From Caulobacter endophyticus (GTDB lineage: Bacteria > Pseudomonadota > Alphaproteobacteria > Caulobacterales > Caulobacteraceae), in NCBI RefSeq assembly GCF_029543245.1, contig NZ_JARQWV010000002.1, positions 186,001 through 250,000 on the forward strand: a stretch of DNA of 64,000 nt. The letters are read 5' to 3'. Both the position numbers and the translations under genes were made by a program. This document shows, piece by piece, positions 1-8,972 of the stretch. Each line of letters begins with the position of its first letter. Positions within the stretch are counted from its first letter, which is position 1. Under the pieces are notes generated by a model. The model ran no database searches, had not been told where the DNA came from, and saw only the letters and a list, made by a program, of their open reading frames with translations.

Positions 1-2081
1 TCGCCACCGAAGGTCTGTCGCGCGACGCCGTCCACGTCACCCGCATGAAGCCGGGCGAAGGCCTGGTCGGCGAGACCATGCGCCTGGGCCGGCCGCTGAA
101 CCTGTCGGACGCCGCCAGCCACCCGTCCTTTTCGTACCGTCCGGAAACGGGGGAAGACCCCTATCACGCCTTCCTGGCCGTGCCGCTGCTGCGCGGCGGC
201 CGGGCGATCGGCGTGCTCGTCGTCCAGAACCGCACCGAGCGGGTCTATGAGGACGAAGAGGTCGAGGACCTGCAGATCATCGCCATGGTGCTGGCCGAGA
301 TGGTCAGCTCCAGCGAGCTCCTGGGCGCCGACGAGCTCAAGGACGTCGAGCTGGCTCCCCACAAGCCCGAGCGGCTGAAGGGCTCGCGCTTCGCCGAGGG
401 CCTGGCGTACGGCGTGGCGGTGCTGCACGAGCAGCCGGTGGCCCCCGAACAGCTGCTGTCGGACGACGCCCTGGCCGAGGAGGCGCGGCTCTCCTACGCC
501 ATCGAGGCCTTGCAGACCCAGATCGACGAGATGCTGGAGGGCCAGCACGGCCTGGTCGGCGCATCGTACGAGGTGCTCGAGACCTACCGCCTGTTCGCCC
601 ATGACCGAGGATGGAATCGCGGCCTGCAGGAGGCCGTGCGCTCGGGCCTGACCGCCGAGGCGGCGGTCGAGCGGGTGCGTTCGGAGCATCGCGCTCGCCT
701 GGGCCAGGCCCGCGACCCCTATCTGCGCGAGCGGCTGCACGACCTGGAAGACCTGAACGACCGGCTGCTGCGCCACCTGTCGGGTGACGTCCACGCCGTG
801 CGCCAGCTGCCCGAGGACGCGATCCTGATCGCCCGCAACCTCGGCCCGGCCGACTTGCTGGAATACGACCGCACCAAGCTGAAGGGCATCCTGCTCGAGG
901 AAGGCTCGGCCGCCAGCCACGCCGGCATCGTGGCCCGGGCGCTGGATATCCCGTGTGTTGGCCGCCTGGCCGGCCTGCGCGACCGGGTCAGCGAGGGCGA
1001 TCCCGTGGTGGTCGACGCCGAGACGGCCGAGGCCTGGCTGCGGCCGCGCCCGGACGTGGTCAAGGCGCTGAAGGCCCGGATGGAGGTCCGCGCCCAGCGC
1101 AAGGCCGAGTTCGCCCGCCTGCGCGATACGCCCGCCTTCACCCGAGACGGCTCCAAGATCACCCTGCTGATGAACGCAGGCCTGGCCGTCGACCTCGACA
1201 TCCTGGGCGAGACCGGCGCGGAGGGCATCGGCCTGTTCCGCACCGAGTTCCAGTTCATGGTCGCCGAGGAAATGCCGCGGCTGGAGGCCCAGACCTCGCT
1301 CTACGAGAAGGTTCTGGAGGCGGCCGACGGCATGCCGGTGACCTTCCGCACGCTCGACCTCGGCGGCGACAAGCTGCTGCCGTACATGGAGCTGGAGCGC
1401 GAGGACAATCCGGCCCTGGGCTGGCGCGCCGTGCGCATGGGCCTGGACCGTCCGGCCCTGCTGCGCCTCCAGATCCGCGCCCTGATCAAGGCCGCCAACG
1501 GCCGCGAGCTGCGGATCATGTTCCCGCTGGTGGCCAATGTGGACGAGTTCCGCGCCGCTCGCGGCTTTGTCGACCAAGAAGTGGCCTGGGCGCTGAAGCG
1601 TGGCCGGCCCGCGCCCGCCCGTCTGGACGTCGGCGCCATGGTCGAGGCCCCGTCGCTTCTGTGGCATTTGGACGCGCTGCTGCCGATGACCGACTTCGTC
1701 TCGGTCGGCACCAACGACCTGATGCAGTACCTGTTCGCCGCCGACCGGGGCAATCCGCGGGTGTCGGACCGCTATGACCCGCTGTCGCCGGCGGCCCTGC
1801 GGGCGCTGAAGACCATCCAGCAGGCCTGTGAGGACACCGGCACCCAGGTCTCGGTCTGTGGCGAGATGGCGGGGCGTCCGCTAGAGGCTTTCGCCTTGGT
1901 GGCCTTGGGTTTCGACCGCCTGTCCATGCCGCCCGCCGGCATCGGGCCGGTCAAGCAGATGGTGCTGTCGTGCGATCGCGAGGCCGCCCGGCGCAATGTC
2001 GAGGCCCTGCTGAAGGGCTCCGGCGGCTCTCTCCGGGGCGAGATCGAAACCTTGGCACGGAAGCTTTATGTCGCCGTCTAG
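1..2081 (+). CDS. ptsP: PTS enzyme I, nitrogen branch (PtsP), 5'-truncated by window edge
   Basis: Phosphoenolpyruvate-protein phosphotransferase that starts the nitrogen PTS phosphorelay by moving phosphate from PEP to its own histidine and then to NPr. The reading frame is open back to base 3, so the true start lies outside the window. The visible part begins inside a GAF domain (about the first 110 residues), followed by the enzyme I N-terminal helical region, the swivelling phosphohistidine segment (ASHAGIVARAL, phosphorylated His near base 920) and the PEP-binding TIM barrel (GLFRTEF, then GTNDLMQYLFAADRG and CGEMAG near the end). A GAF domain in front of enzyme I separates PtsP from the sugar PTS enzyme. 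The alphaproteobacterial order ptsP, prfA, prmC, clpB supports the call. Confidence 0.95.
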   Translation, partial: ATEGLSRDAVHVTRMKPGEGLVGETMRLGRPLNLSDAASHPSFSYRPETGEDPYHAFLAVPLLRGGRAIGVLVVQNRTERVYEDEEVEDLQIIAMVLAEMVSSSELLGADELKDVELAPHKPERLKGSRFAEGLAYGVAVLHEQPVAPEQLLSDDALAEEARLSYAIEALQTQIDEMLEGQHGLVGASYEVLETYRLFAHDRGWNRGLQEAVRSGLTAEAAVERVRSEHRARLGQARDPYLRERLHDLEDLNDRLLRHLSGDVHAVRQLPEDAILIARNLGPADLLEYDRTKLKGILLEEGSAASHAGIVARALDIPCVGRLAGLRDRVSEGDPVVVDAETAEAWLRPRPDVVKALKARMEVRAQRKAEFARLRDTPAFTRDGSKITLLMNAGLAVDLDILGETGAEGIGLFRTEFQFMVAEEMPRLEAQTSLYEKVLEAADGMPVTFRTLDLGGDKLLPYMELEREDNPALGWRAVRMGLDRPALLRLQIRALIKAANGRELRIMFPLVANVDEFRAARGFVDQEVAWALKRGRPAPARLDVGAMVEAPSLLWHLDALLPMTDFVSVGTNDLMQYLFAADRGNPRVSDRYDPLSPAALRALKTIQQACEDTGTQVSVCGEMAGRPLEAFALVALGFDRLSMPPAGIGPVKQMVLSCDREAARRNVEALLKGSGGSLRGEIETLARKLYVAV

Positions 2082-2236
2082 ACTGATGGCCGGTTAACCT
2101 TGCGGCCAAGTTTAGCTCATTGAATCCGGCCACTTACTTTGATATCCACAATCGAATGTTAACGAATGCCGGCTAGAGTCGGCGTAAATCGGTCGGACTC
2201 TCGTGCGACGCGAATTTCTGGGGTGATCTGTTCGTC

Positions 2237-3304
2237 ATGCCGCTCGACACGGGCACGGTGAGCCATTTGAGCCTGGTCGCTGAAGGCGATCGTGACGACA
2301 CGGCCGCGCCGCCGGCGCAGCCGTCGGTCGACCATGGCGTCGACCTGGGCGAGGCGCTGCGCGCCGCCCGTCTTTTCCACGGCATGACCCTGCAGGACGT
2401 GGCCGACGCCACGCGCATCCGCCAGGCCTATGTCGAGGCGCTGGAGGACATGCGGCTGGACGAGCTGCCCTCGCGTCCGTTCACCATCGGCTACATCAAG
2501 GCCGTGGCCGGCCTGCTGCGGCTGGACCCCGAGGCGGCCGTGGCCCGCTTCAAGCTGGAAGCCCATGACGACGCCGAGCCGCTGCGCGCGCCGATCGGCG
2601 TGCATCGCCAGCGCGACCCGCGCCTTGGCCTGCTGCTGGTGGGCGGCCTGCTGGTCGGCGGCGCCATCGTGTTCTGGAATGTCGCCCAGCGCGCCATGAC
2701 CCACGACGCCGAGCCTCGGACCCAGGTGGCCTCGCAGGCGGCGCCCGCCGCGCCGACGACGCCGACCGCCCAGGCTCAGGCCGGCGGCGCCGTATCGCTC
2801 GGCGCGCCGCTGCCGGCGCCGGCCGAATCGACCACGCCCGCGCCCTATGTGACGCCCGGACTGGAAGCCGCCGCCGCCGCCGGCGGTTCGGCCGACGCCG
2901 TGGCCGCCGCCGCCAAGGCCCGCAAGGAAGCCGAGGCCTTGGCCGCGCCCGAGGCGATCGCCAACCTGGGCGCGCCGTTCAAGGGCAAGGGCGCGATGTA
3001 CGGCGCGGCCCCGGCCGATTCGTCGGGCGTCATCCTGCAGGCCCGCAAGTCGACCTCGCTGGTCGTGCGCGGCGCCGACGGGGCCGTCCATTTCACGCGC
3101 TGGCTGTCGGCCGGCGACGCCTTCCGCGCGCCGCGGACCCCGGGCCTGGTGGCCGATGTCTCCGAGCCGGCCTCGATCGACGTCTTCACGGGCGGCGTCC
3201 TGACCGGCCGCCTGTCGGCGCCGCAGACCCAGCTGTCGAAGCTGGTCCCGGCGCCGCCCAAGCCCGTCGCCGCGCCGGCCCAGGCTCCCGCGCGTCCGCA
3301 GTGA
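2237..3304 (+). CDS. RodZ-like helix-turn-helix membrane protein with DUF4115 domain
   Basis: 355-residue protein. An N-terminal Cro/CI-type helix-turn-helix (about residues 35-100, with GMTLQDVADATRI and a conserved PFTIGYIKAVA stretch) is followed by a basic linker, one membrane helix (about 132-152, GLLLVGGLLVGGAIVFW), a long Ala/Pro linker and a C-terminal beta domain of the DUF4115 type (about 255-330). This is the RodZ architecture: a cytoplasmic HTH that contacts MreB, and a periplasmic domain. A role in cell shape is inferred from the architecture, and some homologues are annotated only as HTH regulators. It sits 65 bp upstream of ispG on the same strand. Confidence 0.8.
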   Translation: MPLDTGTVSHLSLVAEGDRDDTAAPPAQPSVDHGVDLGEALRAARLFHGMTLQDVADATRIRQAYVEALEDMRLDELPSRPFTIGYIKAVAGLLRLDPEAAVARFKLEAHDDAEPLRAPIGVHRQRDPRLGLLLVGGLLVGGAIVFWNVAQRAMTHDAEPRTQVASQAAPAAPTTPTAQAQAGGAVSLGAPLPAPAESTTPAPYVTPGLEAAAAAGGSADAVAAAAKARKEAEALAAPEAIANLGAPFKGKGAMYGAAPADSSGVILQARKSTSLVVRGADGAVHFTRWLSAGDAFRAPRTPGLVADVSEPASIDVFTGGVLTGRLSAPQTQLSKLVPAPPKPVAAPAQAPARPQ

Positions 3305-3311
3305 GAACGGT

Positions 3312-3330
3312 GGGGCGTTTCCAACGCTCC
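3312..3330 (+). terminator. Weak hairpin after the rodZ-like gene
   Basis: An 8-bp stem (GGGGCGTT / AACGCTCC, one G-T pair) with a 3-base loop lies between the rodZ-like stop codon and ispG. There is no real T run, so it may only attenuate, or do nothing. Confidence 0.25.
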
Positions 3331-3369
3331 GCCCTTCTATCCGTCGCCAAGACCCACTAGATTGCCGCC

Positions 3370-4509
3370 ATGGCCGCAGACCACACCCACGTCCGTCCCT
3401 GGCGCATGATCGAGCGTCGCAAGTCGCGGAAGATCCGCGTCGGCAGCGTGGAGGTCGGCGGCGATGCGCCGATCTCGGTGCAGTCGATGACCAACACCCT
3501 GACCAGCGACGCGGTGGCGACGCTGAATCAGATCCGCCAGCTGGAGGAGGCCGGCGCCGACATCGTGCGGGTCAGCTGCCCCGACGTGGAAAGCACCGAG
3601 GCCTTCAAGATCATCGCCCGCGAGGCGAAGGTCCCGCTCGTGGCCGACATCCACTTCCACTACAAGCGCGGCATCGAGGCGGCCAAGGCTGGCGCGGCCT
3701 GCCTGCGGATCAATCCGGGCAATATCGGCAGCCCCGACCGGGTGCGCGACGTGGTCAACGCCGCCAAGGATCACGGCTGCTCGATCCGCATCGGCGTCAA
3801 CGCCGGCTCGCTGGAGCGGGAGCTGCTGGAGCGCTACGGCGAGCCGTGCCCCGAGGCGATGGTCGAGAGCGCCCTGAACCACGCCAAGATCCTGCAGGAT
3901 CACGACTTCCACGAGTTCAAGATCTCGGTGAAGGCGTCCGACCCGTTCCTGACCGTGGCCGCCTACCAGCAGCTGGCCGAGGCCATCGACTGCCCGCTGC
4001 ACCTTGGCGTCACCGAGGCCGGCGCCCTGCGCACCGGCACGGTCAAAAGCGCCATCGGCATGGGCTCGATGCTTTGGGCCGGCATCGGCGACACCATCCG
4101 CGTGTCGCTGGCCGCCGACCCGGTGGAAGAGATCAAGGTCGGCTTCGACATCCTGAAGTCGCTGGGCCTGCGCCACCGCGGCGTCAACATCATCGCCTGC
4201 CCGTCGTGCGCGCGTCAGGGCTTCAACGTCATCAAGACGGTGGAGACGCTGGAAGAGCGCCTGGCCCACATCTCCACGCCCATGTCGCTTTCGATCATCG
4301 GCTGCGTGGTCAACGGTCCGGGCGAGGCCCTGATGACCGACATCGGCTTCACCGGCGGCGGGGCCGGGGCGGGCATGATCTACATGGCCGGAAAGCCCGA
4401 CCACAAGCAGTCCAACGAGGGCATGATCGACCACATCGTCGAGCTGGTGGAGAAGAAGGCGGCCGAACTTCAGGCCGCCAAGGACGCCAAGGCGATCGCG
4501 GCGGAGTAG
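3370..4509 (+). CDS. ispG: 4-hydroxy-3-methylbut-2-enyl diphosphate synthase (IspG/GcpE)
   Basis: Penultimate enzyme of the MEP isoprenoid pathway; converts MEcPP to HMBPP with a 4Fe-4S cluster in the cytoplasm. The 379-residue length fits the bacterial two-domain form. Seen are the N-terminal TIM-barrel motif [11 protein letters not shown], the HFHYKRG strand, and the C-terminal cluster-binding region with [12 protein letters not shown] and the third cysteine in [12 protein letters not shown]. The ATG at 3370 was chosen because the [12 protein letters not shown] start of the conserved region follows about 14 residues later. Confidence 0.97.
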   Translation: MAADHTHVRPWRMIERRKSRKIRVGSVEVGGDAPISVQSMTNTLTSDAVATLNQIRQLEEAGADIVRVSCPDVESTEAFKIIAREAKVPLVADIHFHYKRGIEAAKAGAACLRINPGNIGSPDRVRDVVNAAKDHGCSIRIGVNAGSLERELLERYGEPCPEAMVESALNHAKILQDHDFHEFKISVKASDPFLTVAAYQQLAEAIDCPLHLGVTEAGALRTGTVKSAIGMGSMLWAGIGDTIRVSLAADPVEEIKVGFDILKSLGLRHRGVNIIACPSCARQGFNVIKTVETLEERLAHISTPMSLSIIGCVVNGPGEALMTDIGFTGGGAGAGMIYMAGKPDHKQSNEGMIDHIVELVEKKAAELQAAKDAKAIAAE

Positions 4510-4597
4510 TCCAATTCTTTATAGTTGACTCAAGGTTGTATTTTTCCGGAAGATCGCTCTAGGCCGTCTTGGCCCTAGTGCATTCCGGGGGGAGCGC

Positions 4598-5218
4598 TTG
4601 AGGATCTTCGCAGCCTTGGGGCTCTGCCTGAGCTTGGGCGCCTGCGCCCTCGTGGAAGACGTCGTTCCGATTTCCCACGCGGTCTCCGGCGTGACGGCCA
4701 CGCCCGGCGCCGATGCGATCAGGGTCGCCGTCGTCGCCGTCGATTCGCGCACCGAGCATCAGGAGCGCATCTCGGCCAAGATCAACGGCTACGGCGCGGA
4801 GATGGCCGCCATCCGTCTCGACGGCGAGGTGACGGACGTCGTGCGCGAGGGGCTGCTCGTCGAGCTGCGAAGCCGCGGCTACCATCTGGCCGATGGCGGC
4901 GCGCGGATCGAGGTGAAGGTCGCCACATTCTACAACACCTTCACCAGCGGCTTTCTGGCGGGCAGGGCCGACGGCAAGGTCGATCTGCTGGTCACCGTGG
5001 CGCCCGAAGGCGCTGAGCCGCTCTACACGCGGGCGCTCAAGGGAAGGGGCCGAAAACCCATACAGGTCGCCAGCGGAAAGAACGCGGCGGCCGCCCTGAG
5101 CGCGGCCATGGCCGATGCGCTTCAGGTGCTTTTCGGGGATCCGGCCTTCATCAAGGCGCTCCAGGACGCAGGGGCAATCAAAGCGGTATCCGCGTCCCGA
5201 GACTCTTCTTTTGATTGA
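4598..5218 (+). CDS. YajG-like lipoprotein, first gene of a lipoprotein cassette
   Basis: 206 residues starting from TTG at 4598, preceded by a strong GGGGGGAG ribosome-binding site. The N-terminus is a lipoprotein signal with lipobox LGAC (Cys16). The rest alternates beta strands and helices as in the YajG family (PF03923-type), for example AIRVAVVAVDSRTEH, and ends in a helix and an FGDP segment. The family is envelope-associated with no established biochemical role. TTGACT at 4525-4530 could be the -35 of a cassette promoter. The CsgG gene follows 49 bp downstream. Family assignment is by fold pattern and is moderate. Confidence 0.6.
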   Translation: MRIFAALGLCLSLGACALVEDVVPISHAVSGVTATPGADAIRVAVVAVDSRTEHQERISAKINGYGAEMAAIRLDGEVTDVVREGLLVELRSRGYHLADGGARIEVKVATFYNTFTSGFLAGRADGKVDLLVTVAPEGAEPLYTRALKGRGRKPIQVASGKNAAAALSAAMADALQVLFGDPAFIKALQDAGAIKAVSASRDSSFD

Positions 5219-5267
5219 CTTTTCCTGCGGGCGTGGCACGCCTGCACGGTCAAGTTTGGGGGCAATC

Positions 5268-6179
5268 ATGAGACTATTGTATGCGGTGGCCGCGCTCGCG
5301 GTTATCGCAGGACCGTGTTCTGCATACACGCAGGATGCGGAGCGACCCGCCGTGGCGGCCAGCCAGCCGCTGCTGAAGCGCAAGGTCGCGATCGGCCGTT
5401 TCACCAATTCGACTCGCTACGGCAAGGCGCTGCTGCTCGACGCCGAGCGTGATCCGCTGGCGGACCAGGCGTCCGACATGCTGACCAGCCGCCTCGTCGA
5501 TTCCGGCAAGTTCATCGTCTTCGACCGCGGCGATCTCGATGGCCTGCAGCGCGAGCAGCAGGCCGCGGGTCTCGACGGCAAGCTGGTGGGCGTCGACGCC
5601 CTGGTGGTCGGTTCGGTCACCGAGTTCGGCCGCAAGGTCGAGGGCAAGTCGGGCTTTCTGAATTCGAAGATGCGCCAGGTCGCCAGCGCCACCGTCGAGG
5701 TGCGGCTGGTCGACGTGCGCACCGGCCACGCCTTCTTCAGCACCAAGGGCACGGGTTCGGCCAGCGTCGAGGTCGGCGAGGTCGCGGGCTTCGGCTCCAA
5801 GGCCGGCTACGACTCGACCCTGAACGACAAGGCCATCTCGGCGGCGATCTCCGACCTGATGACCAACGTGCTGCAGAAGCTGGAGGAACGCCGCTGGTTC
5901 AGCGACGTGCTTCAGGTGCGCGGAACCCAGGTGTTCATCTCCGGCGGTCCCAGCCAGGGCCTGAAGGTGGGCGACCGACTGAAGCTGGAAACCCGGGGCG
6001 AGACCCTGACCAGCGCCCAGACCGGCCTGCCGATCCGCCTTCCGGGGCAGCCGATCGCCACCCTGGAGGTGGTGTCGTTCTTCGGCGACGACAGCGCCTC
6101 GGAAGGGGCCGTCGCCCGCGTCGTCGACGGCGCCGTCGCCGGCGATCCGAAAACCCTGCTCGTCGTGGAGGCCCGCTGA
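5268..6179 (+). CDS. CsgG family protein with C-terminal SH3-like domain
   Basis: 303 residues from ATG 5268, with GGGGG just upstream; this start gives a clean signal peptide. The CsgG-type core (about residues 38-215) shows KVAIGRFTNSTRYG, the MLTSRLVDSGKFIVFDRGDL segment and LVVGSVTEFG. After it comes a C-terminal domain (about 225-300, GLKVGDRLKLETRG) like the SH3-like tails of FlgT-type proteins. CsgG itself is the outer-membrane pore that exports curli; here no curlin genes are seen. The signal ends in AGPCSA, where Pro before Cys is a poor lipobox, so lipidation is uncertain. Its stop overlaps the next start (ATGA), showing translational coupling. Confidence 0.85.
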   Translation: MRLLYAVAALAVIAGPCSAYTQDAERPAVAASQPLLKRKVAIGRFTNSTRYGKALLLDAERDPLADQASDMLTSRLVDSGKFIVFDRGDLDGLQREQQAAGLDGKLVGVDALVVGSVTEFGRKVEGKSGFLNSKMRQVASATVEVRLVDVRTGHAFFSTKGTGSASVEVGEVAGFGSKAGYDSTLNDKAISAAISDLMTNVLQKLEERRWFSDVLQVRGTQVFISGGPSQGLKVGDRLKLETRGETLTSAQTGLPIRLPGQPIATLEVVSFFGDDSASEGAVARVVDGAVAGDPKTLLVVEAR

Positions 6180-6481
6180 TGAGGATCCTCGCACCCATCG
6201 CCCTGGCGCTGGCCCTCGCCGGCTGCGCCTACCCCGTCTCGACCGTCGAGCAGGGCGCGGCGGCCAGCGGCCTCTACGTGAAGTTCGCTCCCGCCGGCGC
6301 CACGCTGGAAGTCGACGGCGCGCCCGCCGGCCAGGCGGTCGTGTTCGACGGCAAGAAGGCCGTCTACCCGGTGTCGCCGGGCAAGCATCGCGTCGTCGTC
6401 CGTGGAGCGGGCGGCGTCGTCTACGACAAGGACATCTATGTCGGCGCCGGATCCAAGGTCGCCGTGGAGATCACCCAATGA
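6179..6481 (+). CDS. Small PEGA-like lipoprotein in CsgG cassette
   Basis: 100 residues. Lipoprotein signal with lipobox LAGC (Cys15), then a compact beta-rich domain resembling PEGA domains (VKFAPAGATLEVDG, VSPGKHRVVVRG). PEGA domains are surface or envelope beta modules. The ATG overlaps the csgG-like stop, and its own stop overlaps the next gene by four bases, so the cassette is translationally coupled. No specific function is known. Confidence 0.65.
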   Translation: MRILAPIALALALAGCAYPVSTVEQGAAASGLYVKFAPAGATLEVDGAPAGQAVVFDGKKAVYPVSPGKHRVVVRGAGGVVYDKDIYVGAGSKVAVEITQ

Positions 6482-6849
6482 TCCGTAAAATCGTGAGCTG
6501 GGGCCTGGTGGCCTCGGCGGTTCTTTCGCTGGGCGCCTGCGCCACCCCGGCCCGCTTCGAGTGGGGCGGCTACGAGGGCGCGCTCTACACCTACGTCAAG
6601 AAGCCCGACCGCCGTCCCGGCTACCGCGAGGCGCTGGAGACCGCGATCGCCAAGGGCCGCCAGACCGACCGCGTCGCGCCCGGCCTGCTGGCCGAGCTGG
6701 GCTATCTCTATCTCGAGGACGGCGACACGGCCCGCGCCGTGCCGCTGTTCGAAGAAGAGATGCGCCGCTTCCCCGAAGCCAAGCCGTTCATGACCAGCGT
6801 CATCGAACGCGCCAAGACCATGAACCAGACGGCGGAGGTCAAGTCGTGA
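6478..6849 (+). CDS. DUF4810 lipoprotein
   Basis: 123 residues. Lipoprotein signal with lipobox LGAC (Cys21), followed by FEWGGYEGALYTYVK, characteristic of DUF4810, and a TPR-like helical part (LLAELGYLYLEDGDTARAVP). In Neisseria and Vibrio the family travels with CsgG and DUF799 lipoproteins; that association is recalled knowledge, and the gene order here repeats it. The start overlaps the PEGA-like gene by four bases; the stop overlaps the GTG of the next gene. Confidence 0.85.
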   Translation: MIRKIVSWGLVASAVLSLGACATPARFEWGGYEGALYTYVKKPDRRPGYREALETAIAKGRQTDRVAPGLLAELGYLYLEDGDTARAVPLFEEEMRRFPEAKPFMTSVIERAKTMNQTAEVKS

Positions 6850-7529
6850 TCAGCCTGAAGAAGACCCTCCGCCTGCTGGCCCTGGCCGGCGTCGCCGCCT
6901 CGCTGGCCGCCTGCGTCACCCCGCCCAAGCCGAAGAACTACGCGACGTTCCGCACGGAGAACCCGCGAAGCATCCTGGTGGTGCCGACCCTGAACAACAC
7001 GGTCAGCGTCACCGCGCCGGAGTTCTTCCTGTCGACGATCAGCCGGCCGTTCGCCGAGCGTGGCTACTATGTCTTCCCGGCCCACATGGTGAAGAAGGTG
7101 CTGGAAACCGACGGCCTGTCAGACGCCGGCCTGGTGCACGGCGCCGATCCGCGTCGCCTGGGCGCGCTGTTCGGGTGCGACACCGTGCTGTTCGTGACCA
7201 TCCAGCAGTGGGACTCCAAGTACGTCGTGCTAAAGACCACGACGACCGTGAAGTTCGACTACGCGCTGAAGAGCTGCAAGACGGGCGCGATCGTCTGGGA
7301 AGACACCCAGACCATGGCCTACTCGCCGCAGGGCAATTCCAGCGGCAATCCGCTGGCCGACCTGATCGCCGCCGCTGTCACGGCCGCGCTCGAGAAGGGG
7401 GCGCCGAACTACATGCCGCTGACCATGCAGGCCAACGCCCTCGCGGCCGGCCTGCCTGGGCACGGCCTGCCGGCCGGCCCCTACCGGCCCGAACTGCACG
7501 GCAAGGACCAGGCGCAGTTCCCGAACTGA
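6846..7529 (+). CDS. DUF799 (GNA1162-type) lipoprotein
   Basis: 227 residues from GTG 6846, overlapping the DUF4810 stop codon. The lipobox is LAAC (Cys22). The core begins RSILVVPTLNNTVSVTAP and includes ERGYYVFPAHMV and a CDTVLFVTIQQWDSKY strand, matching DUF799, the family of the meningococcal surface antigen GNA1162. The fold resembles other envelope assembly lipoproteins, but no enzymatic role is known. The alternative longer reading upstream of 6846 would run through the whole DUF4810 gene in another frame and was discarded. Last gene of the cassette; a hairpin follows at 7545. Confidence 0.85.
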   Translation: MISLKKTLRLLALAGVAASLAACVTPPKPKNYATFRTENPRSILVVPTLNNTVSVTAPEFFLSTISRPFAERGYYVFPAHMVKKVLETDGLSDAGLVHGADPRRLGALFGCDTVLFVTIQQWDSKYVVLKTTTTVKFDYALKSCKTGAIVWEDTQTMAYSPQGNSSGNPLADLIAAAVTAALEKGAPNYMPLTMQANALAAGLPGHGLPAGPYRPELHGKDQAQFPN

Positions 7530-7544
7530 CGACCTGACACGGCT

Positions 7545-7568
7545 CTGGCGGGGCCTTGGCCCCGTCAG
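7545..7568. terminator. Hairpin between convergent genes
   Basis: An 11-bp stem (arms 7545-7555 and 7558-7568, one G-T pair) lies between the DUF799 stop and the convergent MocR gene and covers the MocR stop codon. No T run on either side. Probably limits readthrough both ways. Confidence 0.45.
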
Positions 7569-8947
7569 ATCACCGGCCGGGAGCGCTCGTCGACGTCGGC
7601 CAGGGCCGCTGCGACGATGCGCAGGCCGGTTTCCAGTTCATGACGATCGGCGGCCGCGCCCAGCGCCAGGCGCACGCCCGTGACCAGGCCCGGCTCGACG
7701 ATCGGGGCGGCCGGCGGGGTTACTTCGGCGCCGCCGCGCAGGGCGCGACCCGCGAGACGCTCGGCCTCCAGTTCGCTCATCGGCAGCCACAGGTGCGGAA
7801 CCGTGGGCGAGGCGGGGTTGGCCAGGGCGGCGCCCAGCACCGAGCGGGCCAGGGCGACGCGGGCGGCGGTCTCTTCGAGGATCTCTGCCAGGATGGCGTC
7901 GGCCGTGCCGTCCTCGATCCACTGGCCGGCGATCAGCATGCCGAAGCCCGGCGGGGCGTAGGCGATGGCGCGCATGGTCTCCAGGATCCGTTCCAGGGCC
8001 GCTTCGCTGGGCGCCAGCACGAAGCCGGCGCGCAGGCCCGGCGCCAGGGTCTTCGACACGCCCGAGACGTGGAAGGTGCGCTCGGGCGCCAGCATGGCCA
8101 GCGGCGGCGGCGCCCCGGGCGCATAGGCGCCGTAGATGTCGTCCTCGATGATGGTCAGGTCCAGACGTCGCGCGACGGCGACGACAGCCTCGCGGCGGGC
8201 CAGCGACATGATCCGGCCCGTGGGGTTCTGCAGGGTCGGCAGCAGGGCCACGACCCGGGCGCCGGTACGCCTGGCGGCTTCTTCCAGCGCCTCCGGGATC
8301 ACGCCCTCTTCGTCCATGGCTACGCCTTGCAGGCGATAGCCGGCGTGGGTCGCCAGGGCCTTCACGCCATGGAAGGTCGAGGCCTCGCACAGCACCACGT
8401 CGCCGGGGCGCACGGCCGCGCCGAAGGCCAGGGCCAGGCCCTGCTGGGCCCCGGCGCAGCAGGCCAGGCGCGTCCAGTCGGCGGTCTCGAAGCCCGCGCT
8501 GCGGGCCAGCCAGGCGGCGGCGGCGCGACGGTGCCGCTCCAGCCCGGCGGCGGGGGCGTAGTCCAGGTGATCGGCCAGGTCCGGCCGCCGGCGCAGGCGC
8601 TGCATCGTCTCGCCGATCGCCCGCGCCGCCGGCCAGTTCAGGGCGACGTTCTGGGCCAGGTTGATCGGGCCCTCGCGTCGACGCGGGCTGGCGATCGCGC
8701 CCGGCGCGTTGACGAAGCTGCCGCGGCCGACATGAGCGCTGACCAGGCCCGCCTTCTCGGCCTCGACATAGGCCCGGGTCACCGTGCCCAGGCCCAGGCC
8801 CAGGCGGTGGGCCAGGTCGCGCTGCGGCGGCAGGCGGGTCCCGGCCGGCAGGGCGCCGGACTCGACGTCGGAGCGCAGGGCCTCGACCAGCCGCTCGTAG
8901 ATCGGGGCGTCGCCTTCGGGCAGGGCGGGGGTCCAGGGAGCGGTCAT
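7565..8947 (-). CDS. MocR-type regulator: GntR HTH fused to PLP aminotransferase fold
   Basis: 460 residues. An N-terminal GntR winged helix (about residues 10-80, LPPQRDLAHRLGLGLGTVTRAY) is joined to a fold-type I aminotransferase domain with the PLP-binding lysine in GVSKTLAPGLR. This is the MocR/GabR/PdxR architecture: DNA-binding regulators that sense an amine or PLP-linked ligand. It is divergent from a LysE-family exporter with a shared 96-bp intergenic region carrying a TGTATCAAT direct repeat, so it likely controls itself and the exporter. Ligand unknown. Confidence 0.9.
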   Translation of the reverse strand: MTAPWTPALPEGDAPIYERLVEALRSDVESGALPAGTRLPPQRDLAHRLGLGLGTVTRAYVEAEKAGLVSAHVGRGSFVNAPGAIASPRRREGPINLAQNVALNWPAARAIGETMQRLRRRPDLADHLDYAPAAGLERHRRAAAAWLARSAGFETADWTRLACCAGAQQGLALAFGAAVRPGDVVLCEASTFHGVKALATHAGYRLQGVAMDEEGVIPEALEEAARRTGARVVALLPTLQNPTGRIMSLARREAVVAVARRLDLTIIEDDIYGAYAPGAPPPLAMLAPERTFHVSGVSKTLAPGLRAGFVLAPSEAALERILETMRAIAYAPPGFGMLIAGQWIEDGTADAILAEILEETAARVALARSVLGAALANPASPTVPHLWLPMSELEAERLAGRALRGGAEVTPPAAPIVEPGLVTGVRLALGAAADRHELETGLRIVAAALADVDERSRPVI

Positions 8948-8972
8948 CGGCGCGGTCCGGCTATATTGTCAC

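Noticed and set aside
4510-4597. Possible riboswitch or terminator after ispG
   Set aside because: The short T run at 4551 has no stable hairpin before it.
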